NCBI GenBank assembly: GCA_965202905.1
Contig: OZ241868.1
Span: 3,162,001 to 3,226,000, forward strand
Length of the DNA: 64,000 nt
Direction: 5' to 3'
From: CAYFYS01 sp965202905
GTDB lineage: Bacteria > Pseudomonadota > Alphaproteobacteria > MPNO01
The notes beneath the pieces are model-generated. The model made no database searches, was not told where the DNA came from, and saw only the letters and a program-made list of their open reading frames with translations. The stretch's first letter is position 1. Each line of letters opens with the position of its first letter. Positions 39,004-46,352 of this stretch are shown here, piece after piece. The position numbers and the translations under genes were made by a program.

Positions 39004-39120
39004 GGTCATCTGCTTCCTCGATGATCGGGGATCCGGTGGGTGGTCCGGGGAGACTATTTGTTGCGCTCCGGCCAGTCAAAGCGCCGGCGGCAAATGCGCC
39101 CGGGCGGACGCCGAGGCCGG

Positions 39121-39150
39121 CAAGCCCGCGCCCGGCAAGCCCGCGCCCGG
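39121..39150. repeat. 15-bp perfect tandem duplication
   Basis: CAAGCCCGCGCCCGG occurs twice in succession in the 520-bp non-coding region between the GST and WYL regulator genes. I see no conserved gene in this region. Confidence 0.88.
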
Positions 39151-39311
39151 AAGGAGCGGCGCAGCCAACGGTTTCGGAGAATATCGGCCCCGAGAGAAAA
39201 ATTCCGCGCCTCCCGCCGCCGGGGCCGGTGAACGGCCCCTCCCGCACAACCCTCGGAAACGACCCGGCTGTCCGACATCGAGGAATACGAGCAGGCGACG
39301 ATCCGCTCCTG

Positions 39312-39342
39312 GATGACGGCCGGCTGCGGTACGGCCGTCATC
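39312..39342. other. Strong 11-bp hairpin in island-left spacer
   Basis: GATGACGGCCG and CGGCCGTCATC are perfect inverted repeats around a 9-nt loop. It could act as a transcription barrier at the left edge of the defence island, but no T-run follows, so it is not a classical intrinsic terminator. Confidence 0.6.
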
Positions 39343-39370
39343 CTTCCCTCCATGCCCGCCTGCGCACTGG

Positions 39371-39425
39371 ATCTCCCAATTTCGGATCTCCCAATTTCGG
39401 ATCTCCCAATTTCGGATCTTCCAAC
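39371..39425. repeat. 15-bp tandem repeat, three full copies and a partial one
   Basis: ATCTCCCAATTTCGG is repeated exactly three times (39371-39415), followed by a degenerate partial copy. It is AT-richer than its surroundings and lies about 100 bp before the WYL regulator. There are no spacers, so it is not a CRISPR array. Confidence 0.92.
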
Positions 39426-39471
39426 GATTTCGATTGAATCCGCGCCACTTCCCGGATAGCCTGGTCGAAAG

Positions 39472-39499
39472 TCCAGTAACTGGGCTTGTCCAGTTATGG
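39472..39499. promoter_or_regulatory. Candidate operator of the WYL regulator
   Basis: CCAGTAACTGG (39473-39483) is a perfect palindrome, and CCAGTTATGG (39490-39499) is a degenerate second copy starting 17 bp later; an ACTGG half-site follows at 39512-39516. The sites lie 25-50 bp before the regulator start, where an autoregulating BrxR/CapW-type WYL repressor would bind. This is inferred from position and symmetry only. Confidence 0.45.
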
Positions 39500-39523
39500 G
39501 ATGGATCATGTCACTGGGAGTGC

Positions 39524-40378
39524 ATGGTGGAAGCAGAGAAGGCTGATCTTCGGTGGGGCGTCGAGCGCCGGCTCGAATTCATCGAGTTCCGCCTGTTTTG
39601 GGAAGGGCATGTGAATCGGGGCGATCTGATGGATGCGTTCGGCGTCTCGGTGAACCAGGCGTCCACCGACTTGAACCGCTATATCGGTATGGCTCTGGAC
39701 AACATGGTCTACGACAAGAGCGCCCGGACCTACATCCGGGGCGCCGGGTTCGAGCCACTGTTCCTGAAGCCCGACGCCAGCCGCTACCTCTCTCAGCTGC
39801 GTTCCGTCGCCGACGGCATCCTCGACCGGGCCGACGCCTGGATCGGCCGGTTCCCTTCCTATGACGCCGCGCCAACCCCTGTGCGAGGCGTCAACGCCAA
39901 AACCCTGCGTTCGGTGGTGGCCGCAATCCGGCGATCAGAGACGATCGAGGTCGAGTACCAGTCGCTCTCCCGCCCCGAGCCTCGCTGGCGCTGGATCGCG
40001 CCGCACGCGATCGGGTTCGACGGGTTCCGCTGGCACGCGCGGGCCTTCTGCCTCACCGACCAGAGCTTCAAGGACTTCCTGCTCTCCCGGATCATCGAGA
40101 CCCGCGGCGCCAAGCCGAGCGATGTCGGTCCGGAGGCCGACGCCGACTGGAACGAGCATGTAACCCTGGAGATAGGGCCGCACCCGGAGCTGTCCGACAC
40201 ACAACGGAAAGTCATCGCCCTCGATTACGGAATGCGCGGCGGCCGGACCGAAATCCGGGTTCGGAAAGCACTCCTCTATTACGCGCTCCGGCGCCTGGGG
40301 CTCGATACGGCCCCCTCGGCGCGGCCGCCGCAGGACCAGCAGATCGTGTTGCTGAACACTTTGGAGGCAACGCGATGA
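39524..40378 (+). CDS. WYL-domain transcriptional regulator (BrxR/CapW-like) of the defence island
   Basis: This 284-residue protein has an N-terminal winged-helix region (RLEFIEFRLFWEGHVNRGDLMDAFGVS), a middle WYL domain with IEVEYQSLSRPEPRWRWIAPHAI and RWHARAFC, and a C-terminal domain. WYL regulators of this form control BREX, CBASS and other phage-defence operons. The ATG at 39524 follows GGGAG and is preferred over an in-frame TTG at 39434. Its stop overlaps the helicase ATG (ATGA). Palindromes just upstream suggest autorepression. Confidence 0.85.
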   Translation: MVEAEKADLRWGVERRLEFIEFRLFWEGHVNRGDLMDAFGVSVNQASTDLNRYIGMALDNMVYDKSARTYIRGAGFEPLFLKPDASRYLSQLRSVADGILDRADAWIGRFPSYDAAPTPVRGVNAKTLRSVVAAIRRSETIEVEYQSLSRPEPRWRWIAPHAIGFDGFRWHARAFCLTDQSFKDFLLSRIIETRGAKPSDVGPEADADWNEHVTLEIGPHPELSDTQRKVIALDYGMRGGRTEIRVRKALLYYALRRLGLDTAPSARPPQDQQIVLLNTLEATR

Positions 40379-43300
40379 CCGCGCTCGAAGACATCAGGAA
40401 TGGCGCAGTGGTGGAAGGTGTTGCGCCCGGACAGGCGGTCGAGGTCGTCTCGACCGACTGGATCGGCGATCAAGCGATCAACGTGGTCTACAGAGCGCCC
40501 GGCGGTTCGGTTGCTGAGACCACACTCTACAGGGATGACGAGCGCCGCCTGAAGATCGCGACGCGCGGGCGCGTCTGGTCGTTCGACGCCGACGGTGCTC
40601 TGCTGCGGCTGGTAACGGAAGCGAACCGGATCGAGCTCGCGCACTATTTCGATCCGTATCTGGCCATCCACACCAGCCTGGTCGACCCTCTGCCTCATCA
40701 AATCTCTGCCGTTTATGGCGAAATGCTGCCCCGTCAGCCACTGCGGTTCTTGCTCGCCGACGATCCGGGCGCGGGCAAGACCATCATGGCCGGCCTCCTC
40801 ATCAAGGAGCTGATTGCGCGCAGCGATCTGGAACGCTGCCTCGTGGTCGCGCCCGGCGGCCTGGTGGAGCAATGGCAGGACGAACTCGGCGAGAAATTCG
40901 GGCTCGAGTTCGACATCCTCACCCGTGACATGATCGAGACGTCGCGCTCGGGCAACGCCTTCAACGACCGGAATCGTTTGATCGCCCGCCTCGATATGCT
41001 GGCCCGCAACGAGGACCTTCAGCAGAAGCTCGCGAGTTCGAACGAGTGGGATCTGATCATCTGCGACGAAGCCCATCGCATGTCGGCCACCTACTTCGGT
41101 GGCGACGTGAAATACACCAAGCGCTACCAGCTCGGACAACGGCTGGGGCAGGTTTGCCGGCATCTCCTTCTCATGTCGGCGACGCCGCACAATGGCAAGG
41201 AGGCGGATTTTCAGCTCTTCATGGCGCTCCTCGACGGCGACCGGTTCGAGGGCCGGTTCCGCGACGGCGTCCATTATGCCGACACCGCCGACATGATGCG
41301 CCGGCTCACCAAGGAGGAGTTGCTCCGTTTCGACGGCAGGCCTCTTTTTCCGGAACGCCGCGCCTACACCGTCAAGTACGAGCTGTCTCCCGAGGAAGCG
41401 GCCCTCTACGGCGCCGTGACCGAGTACGTTCGGACCGAGATGAACCGGGTACAGAGGTTTGCCGATCAGGATGGAAAAAAGCGCAACAATGTCGGGTTCG
41501 CGCTTCAGATCCTTCAGCGCAGACTCGCATCGTCGCCTGCCGCCATCTACCGGTCGCTGAAACGCCGCCGCGAGAGGCTTGAGAACGAGCTCGCAGAAGC
41601 CCGCCTCGCCAGCAAGGGCGGCAAGGCCGCGTTCGAGGCGCCTGCCGTCAACGACGAGGCGCTTCGCAACATCGAGGTGCTTCGCAACATTGAAGAGTAC
41701 GGGCAGGAAGAGATCGACGAGATCGAGGATTTGATTTCGACCGGAGCGACCACGGCCGAAACCGTCGAGCAGCTGGAAATCGAGGTTCAAACCCTCAAGG
41801 GGCTGGAAACCATGGCGCTCGGTGTCCTGTGCTCCGGCCAGGACACCAAGTGGACCCAGCTCAATCGCATCCTCGACGACGATCCGATGATCGACGCCGA
41901 CGGCAACCGGCGCAAGCTGATCATTTTCACCGAACCCAAGGACACGCTGCATTACCTGCTGGACAAGGTCCGCGCACGCATCGGCAAGCCCGACGCCGTC
42001 GAGGTGATTCATGGCGGCGTGACGCGTGAGGAGCGGCGCAAGATCGTCGAGCGGTTCATGCAGGACCGCGACATGCTGGTCCTGATCGCCAACGACGCGG
42101 CGGGCGAAGGCGTGAACCTCCAGCGCGGGCATCTCATGGTCAATTACGACCTGCCCTGGAATCCGAACAAGATCGAACAGCGCTTCGGCCGCATTCACAG
42201 GATCGGGCAGACCGAGGTCTGCCACCTCTGGAATCTCGTCGCCGCCGACACGCGCGAAGGCGAGGTCTACGGACGCCTCCTGGAAAAGCTGGAAGCGGCG
42301 CGCGAAGCCCTGGGCGGGCGCGTCTACGACGTGCTCGGGGAGCTGTTCGAGGGGACGGCGCTCAAAGACCTGCTGTTCGAGGCGATCCAGTATGGCGAGC
42401 AGGAGGACGTGAAGGCCCGCCTTTTCCGGGTCGTCGACGGCGCGGTCGATCAGGATCATCTTCTGGAGCTGCTGGAACGCCGCGCCCTGACCAACAACGC
42501 CATGCCGCAGGCGAAGGTCCATGAACTTCGCCTGGAGATGGAGCGCGCCGGGGCGCAGCGTCTTCAGCCCCATCACGTCCAGAGTTTCTTCGTCGAGGCG
42601 TTTCAGCATCTCGGCGGCCGCATCAAGCGGCGAGAGGAAGGCCGCTGGGAAATCACGCACGTCCCCGTCAGCCTGCGCGAACGCGACCGTCAGATCGGCT
42701 CAGGCGCTCCTGTCCAGAAGCGATATGAGCGCATCTGCTTCGAGAAGAGCCGGATCAACCAGCAGCCGGTGGCGGCGTTCATCTGCCCGGGCCATCCGCT
42801 GCTGGAAGCGGTCATCAGCCCGATCCGCGAGCAATACGACCATTTGATGAAGCGCGGCGCGGTTCTGGTGGACGATACCGACCCGGGCGAAGGGCTCGCA
42901 GCCCTGTTCCTTCTGGAACACAGCGTTCAGGACGGTCGCCAGACGGCGATGGGCAAGCCGCACGTCATTTCGGAGAAGCTTCAGTTCGCGGCGATCGACA
43001 GGAACGGCGTCGCCGCGAACGCCGGTATCGCCCCCCACCTCGATCTAAGGCCTGCGACGCCCGACGAAATCGCGCTGATCGACGACCTGCTGCATGAAGG
43101 CTGGCTCCGCAACGATCTGGAGAAGACAGCCGTCCGCTTCGCAACGATCGAGCTGGCGCAGAGCCATGTCGCCGAGGTGAAAGCCCGCCGGCTGCCCGAA
43201 GTGGACAAGGTCGAACGGGAAGTGCGCGCGCGCCTCAAGAAAGAGATCAACCACTGGGACGCCCGAGCCTTCGAACTGAAGGAGGAGGAGCGCGCTGGAA

Positions 43301-43911
43301 AAAAGACGCGGCTGAACTGGCGGAACGCCCAGCGTCGCGCCGAAGACCTGGCGGAGCGGCTCAAACGCCGGATGAGCATGCTCGAGCAGGAACGCTTCAT
43401 CTCGTCACAGCCGCCGCGCGTCAGGGGCGGAATGGTCGTCGCGCCCCGCGGCCTGCTCGACGCGCGTCGACCGCTAGAGCCGCCGGCGGCGGGCGCACCC
43501 CCGACAGGCTTTTCCGAGGACCCTGTGGCCAGACGTGCGATCGAACTCGCGGCAATGGAGGCTGTGATCGCCGCCGAACGCGCGCTCGGCAACACGCCGA
43601 CCGACGTGTCCGCCCAGAAGATCGGCTACGACATCGCCTCATACGATCCGAAGATCGATCATCTTCGCTTCATCGAGGTCAAGGGCCGCATCGACGGGGC
43701 CGACGCCGTGATGATCACGCGGCAGGAGGTCATCACCTCGCTGCATGAACCCGACAAGTTCATCCTCGCCGTCGTGCGGGTAGAGAACGGGTTCGCCAGA
43801 GAGCCGTATTACGTCCGCGGCGCGCTCGACACGCGCGAACCGCCGTTCGGCCACAACGCCATTCAGTTCAACATCGAGAGCCTGCTGGAGCGGGCGGAGG
43901 CTCCGAAGTGA
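40375..43911 (+). CDS. Large SNF2-type helicase with C-terminal DUF3883-like domain (Hma/DrmD-like)
   Basis: This 1178-residue protein has an SF2 helicase core: Walker A ADDPGAGKTIMAG (K135), DEAH at 231-234, MSATPHNG, then the C-terminal RecA domain with VIHGGVTREERRKIVERF and QRFGRIHRIGQ. A long helical region follows, and near the C-terminus a DUF3883-like segment, HLRFIEVKGRIDGADAVMITRQEV, with a nuclease-fold-like E-x-K core. It resembles DISARM DrmD and the helicase of helicase-methylase-ATPase systems. An internal 18-bp near-duplication (41656-41691) gives ALRNIE/VLRNIE. It is coupled to the WYL regulator. DNA translocation on invading DNA is the likely role. Confidence 0.87.
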   Translation: MTALEDIRNGAVVEGVAPGQAVEVVSTDWIGDQAINVVYRAPGGSVAETTLYRDDERRLKIATRGRVWSFDADGALLRLVTEANRIELAHYFDPYLAIHTSLVDPLPHQISAVYGEMLPRQPLRFLLADDPGAGKTIMAGLLIKELIARSDLERCLVVAPGGLVEQWQDELGEKFGLEFDILTRDMIETSRSGNAFNDRNRLIARLDMLARNEDLQQKLASSNEWDLIICDEAHRMSATYFGGDVKYTKRYQLGQRLGQVCRHLLLMSATPHNGKEADFQLFMALLDGDRFEGRFRDGVHYADTADMMRRLTKEELLRFDGRPLFPERRAYTVKYELSPEEAALYGAVTEYVRTEMNRVQRFADQDGKKRNNVGFALQILQRRLASSPAAIYRSLKRRRERLENELAEARLASKGGKAAFEAPAVNDEALRNIEVLRNIEEYGQEEIDEIEDLISTGATTAETVEQLEIEVQTLKGLETMALGVLCSGQDTKWTQLNRILDDDPMIDADGNRRKLIIFTEPKDTLHYLLDKVRARIGKPDAVEVIHGGVTREERRKIVERFMQDRDMLVLIANDAAGEGVNLQRGHLMVNYDLPWNPNKIEQRFGRIHRIGQTEVCHLWNLVAADTREGEVYGRLLEKLEAAREALGGRVYDVLGELFEGTALKDLLFEAIQYGEQEDVKARLFRVVDGAVDQDHLLELLERRALTNNAMPQAKVHELRLEMERAGAQRLQPHHVQSFFVEAFQHLGGRIKRREEGRWEITHVPVSLRERDRQIGSGAPVQKRYERICFEKSRINQQPVAAFICPGHPLLEAVISPIREQYDHLMKRGAVLVDDTDPGEGLAALFLLEHSVQDGRQTAMGKPHVISEKLQFAAIDRNGVAANAGIAPHLDLRPATPDEIALIDDLLHEGWLRNDLEKTAVRFATIELAQSHVAEVKARRLPEVDKVEREVRARLKKEINHWDARAFELKEEERAGKKTRLNWRNAQRRAEDLAERLKRRMSMLEQERFISSQPPRVRGGMVVAPRGLLDARRPLEPPAAGAPPTGFSEDPVARRAIELAAMEAVIAAERALGNTPTDVSAQKIGYDIASYDPKIDHLRFIEVKGRIDGADAVMITRQEVITSLHEPDKFILAVVRVENGFAREPYYVRGALDTREPPFGHNAIQFNIESLLERAEAPK
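41656..41691 (+). repeat. 18-bp imperfect in-frame tandem duplication in the helicase
   Basis: GAGGCGCTTCGCAACATC is followed by a copy with two C-to-T changes, duplicating six codons in the linker between the helicase lobes. Confidence 0.8.
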
Positions 43912-43933
43912 AGATTGGAGGTGAAGATTGGAA
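43908..43933. repeat. 13-bp tandem duplication at the helicase stop
   Basis: GTGAAGATTGGAG is followed by GTGAAGATTGGAA. The first copy contains the helicase TGA stop (43909-43911). Confidence 0.85.
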
Positions 43934-44025
43934 AAGCCCTGATGATTGCAGACCCCTGGATCGGCTACGTTCCCGACGGCTCCAAGACATGGGAAATGCG
44001 TTGAAAAAGCCGTCTGGCCAGAGCT

Positions 44026-44042
44026 TTTCAGCAGCCTGTTAG
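44026..44042 (+). repeat. Left 17-bp inverted repeat flanking the ATPase/PIN cassette
   Basis: TTTCAGCAGCCTGTTAG matches the reverse complement of 45999-46015 at 16 of 17 positions. The pair brackets exactly the AAA ATPase and PIN genes, as transposon ends would. The 217-bp stretch 43912-44128 around it has no gene that I recognise. Confidence 0.8.
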
Positions 44043-44128
44043 CTGGACGGCCATTCTACGATCGCTTACAGCCTTCGTCCAAGTGTCGGTCATGTCACCA
44101 TGCTACGCGTTACGCCAGGGAGTATGAA

Positions 44129-45508
44129 ATGCTCAAAAGACTGAATTTTCGCAACTTCAAATCCTGGTCGAATCTGGATCTGGAATTCGGCCGGGTGACG
44201 GGATTGTTCGGCGCCAACAGTTCCGGCAAGAGCAGCATCATTCAATTTCTCCTCATGCTGAAGCAGACCAAGAATGCGACCGATCGGAGGGTAGTATTGG
44301 ATCTGGGGGGAGCTGATCAGTTTATCAATCTTGGTACATTCGAGGACATGGTGCATCGCCATGACACCGATGCGGTTATCGACTGGACCTTGTCCTGGCA
44401 ACAGGAAGACGAATTGACGATTCCCGATATTGAGGGCAAGCCGGGTGGTATATTGTTCTCCGGGCGCGATATCAGCTCTCACTGTCGGGTGTCTCAAAAC
44501 CAGCGTGCGATGAAAGCTCATGATCTTTTCTACGAATTCGACGGAACGACGTTCTCGCTTTCCCAGAAGGAGCCCGGCCAGTCCAGGTTTCAGCTAGAGG
44601 CCACCTCTTCGGATGAAAAACATTTTCAGTTCAGAAGGAACCAGGGCCGTGCATGGAGCCTGCCGGGACCCATCAAGACCCACCTTTTTCCCGATCAGGC
44701 AAAGACATACTTTCAGAATTCTGATCCGTTGTGGTATTTGGAAAGCGCCTATGAAGATATGATGGATCGAATATTTTATCTTGGCCCGCTGAGAGAATAC
44801 CCGAAACGGCAATATCAATGGGCTGGGGCAAGCCCGATCGATGTCGGTCGGCGTGGCGAAAGAACTGTGGATGCTATTTTGGCGGCGACAAGTGAAGGTT
44901 TTTCCGAAAATTTGGGTTACAAAAAGAGACACAGGGGATTTCAAGAGATAATCTCCTTCTGGCTGCAGGAGCTTGGCCTGGTTGAAGAGTTCTCGATCCA
45001 GGAAATCGCAAAAGGATCGAACCTCTGGCAGGCGCGGCTCAGGCAGAACAGGGGTGGGGCAGAGGTGCTCTTGACGGATATAGGCTTCGGTGTGTCGCAA
45101 GTTCTGCCTGCGTTGGTACTGTTATATTATGTTCCGAAGGAATCTATTGTCGTGCTGGAGCAACCGGAAATTCATCTGCACCCTGCGGTCCAAAGCGGGC
45201 TGGCTGACGTTATTTTGAACGTTGCCAAGACACGCAATGTGCAGATTCTGGTCGAGAGCCATAGTGAGCACCTTCTGCGCCGGCTCCAGCGGCGGGTTGC
45301 CGAGGATGAAGCGTCGACCAACGATACACATGACATGATAAAGTTATATTTTTGTGATAGTAATCAAGGTGCGTCGAGTCTCCGGAGCCTTCATATGGAT
45401 ATCTTTGGAAGAATTGAGAATTGGCCTGATAATTTCTTTGGCGATGAGTTTGATGAGATCGCTGCCACCCAGATAGCTGCACAGAAAAGACGGATGGCTG
45501 CCGGGTAA
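44129..45508 (+). CDS. AAA ATPase (DUF3696-like, OLD/SMC-type) of an inserted ATPase-nuclease pair
   Basis: This 459-residue protein is an ABC/OLD-type ATPase: Walker A GANSSGKSS (28-36), a signature-like DIGFGVSQVLP (317-327), Walker B VVLEQPEIHLHP (342-353) and the H-loop region ILVESHSEHLLRRL. The C-terminal DEFDEI resembles DUF3696. The ATG at 44129 opens MLKRLNFRNFKSW, the usual start of this fold. It is noticeably AT-richer than the genes on either side. Its stop overlaps the PIN start (TAATG). ATPases of this kind act as sensors that license a nuclease partner in PARIS, Septu and related defence systems. Confidence 0.85.
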   Translation: MLKRLNFRNFKSWSNLDLEFGRVTGLFGANSSGKSSIIQFLLMLKQTKNATDRRVVLDLGGADQFINLGTFEDMVHRHDTDAVIDWTLSWQQEDELTIPDIEGKPGGILFSGRDISSHCRVSQNQRAMKAHDLFYEFDGTTFSLSQKEPGQSRFQLEATSSDEKHFQFRRNQGRAWSLPGPIKTHLFPDQAKTYFQNSDPLWYLESAYEDMMDRIFYLGPLREYPKRQYQWAGASPIDVGRRGERTVDAILAATSEGFSENLGYKKRHRGFQEIISFWLQELGLVEEFSIQEIAKGSNLWQARLRQNRGGAEVLLTDIGFGVSQVLPALVLLYYVPKESIVVLEQPEIHLHPAVQSGLADVILNVAKTRNVQILVESHSEHLLRRLQRRVAEDEASTNDTHDMIKLYFCDSNQGASSLRSLHMDIFGRIENWPDNFFGDEFDEIAATQIAAQKRRMAAG

Positions 45509-46002
45509 TGGAAAGAGTCGTCGTCGACACTAATGTCGCCATCGTATCGAATGGTGGGGATACGCATACGGACGCCGCGTGCCAACACGAATGCCAAGCC
45601 CGGTTGACGGAGCTCGTAACCGACGGTGTCGTTCTGATCGACGACCAGGGCCTTATTCTGTCCGAATATCGACGTCGTCTCAAACATTCCGGCCAACCGG
45701 GCCTGGGAGATGCCTTCTTCAAGTTCCTGCACGATCATCTGGGTACAAAGGAACGTGTGAGAAAGATCAAGCTGACCCCCGATGACAAGGCGGTGGGCAA
45801 CTACGCGGAGTTTCAGCCACTGGCCCGGATTGCCGGGTTTGACCCGAACGATATGAAGTTTGCCGCGGTTGCGCTTGCCGGCAAGGTGCCGGTCTGGAAT
45901 GCGACCGACAGTGATTGGGCCGAGCACGGCCCGGCGCTGGGTGCGCTCGGGCTGCGGGTTCGGCAGTTATGCCCCCAGCACGCGACAAAGAGCCGGCCCT
46001 GA
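45508..46002 (+). CDS. PIN-like nuclease partner of the AAA ATPase
   Basis: This 164-residue protein has the acidic constellation of a PIN nuclease: VVVDTNVAI (D7, N9), LILSEYRRRL (E53), FDPNDMKFAAVAL (D115) and NATDSDW (D134, D136). PIN proteins cleave RNA or DNA with divalent metal. It overlaps the ATPase stop by one base. Its own TGA falls inside the right inverted repeat. As the small gene of a two-gene ATPase/nuclease operon it is probably the effector. A toxin-antitoxin role is less likely because the partner is a 459-residue ATPase. Confidence 0.78.
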   Translation: MERVVVDTNVAIVSNGGDTHTDAACQHECQARLTELVTDGVVLIDDQGLILSEYRRRLKHSGQPGLGDAFFKFLHDHLGTKERVRKIKLTPDDKAVGNYAEFQPLARIAGFDPNDMKFAAVALAGKVPVWNATDSDWAEHGPALGALGLRVRQLCPQHATKSRP

Positions 46003-46015
46003 CAGGCTGCTGAAA
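45999..46015 (-). repeat. Right 17-bp inverted repeat flanking the ATPase/PIN cassette
   Basis: Reverse complement reads TTTCAGCAGCCTGTCAG, matching the left copy at 44026-44042 with one mismatch. The PIN stop codon (46000-46002) lies within it. Confidence 0.8.
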
Positions 46016-46312
46016 TTCCCCTTGATCCCCGGAGATGAAGTCGACCCGTGCGAGGCTGCGGAACAGCGTGCGGGCCTTGCCGGCGGCGCCCTCGGTCACA
46101 AGGTCGAAGATCTCTTCGGCCCGCTTGCGCGCCGCCTGGCTCAAGGCATAGCCCTCGCTCGCAGCGATCTCGATGGACGCGCCGGAAAAAAGGCGATAAA
46201 ATTCTGCTTTAAATCGAATAGCGTCGAAGCTGGCGACCGCGTGCTGGTCGAGGAGACCGGCCCCTGCGGCTACCAAAGGCACGCAGAGCATCACATACAA
46301 GAAAAAACTCAT
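46016..46312 (-). other. Unassigned stretch with coding-like minus-strand frame
   Basis: Between the right inverted repeat and the methyltransferase the minus strand reads a coherent frame from ATG 46312, including ASEGYALSQAARKRAEEIFD and VTEGAAGKARTLFRSLARVD, which runs into the inverted repeat. I do not recognise it. It may be the truncated remnant of a gene broken when the cassette or its neighbour was inserted, or chance. The first bases overlap the 5' end of the methyltransferase on the other strand. Confidence 0.25.
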
Positions 46313-46352
46313 CGAAGTCGCAATTCCGCTCGAGGCGATCAACGCGGCCTCG

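Noticed and set aside
39312..39342. Intrinsic terminator
   Set aside because: The hairpin is strong but no T-run follows on either strand, so I list it only as a hairpin.
39371..39425. Possible CRISPR array
   Set aside because: Units of 15 bp are contiguous and have no spacers; no cas genes are nearby. The same applies to 55130-55197.
39434..39523. Longer WYL regulator starting at TTG 39434
   Set aside because: The extra 30 residues run through the palindromic operator-like DNA and have no family similarity; ATG 39524 has an SD.
40279..42660. Minus-strand open frame of about 790 codons opposite the helicase
   Set aside because: No motif is present; the plus-strand helicase accounts for the coding signal.
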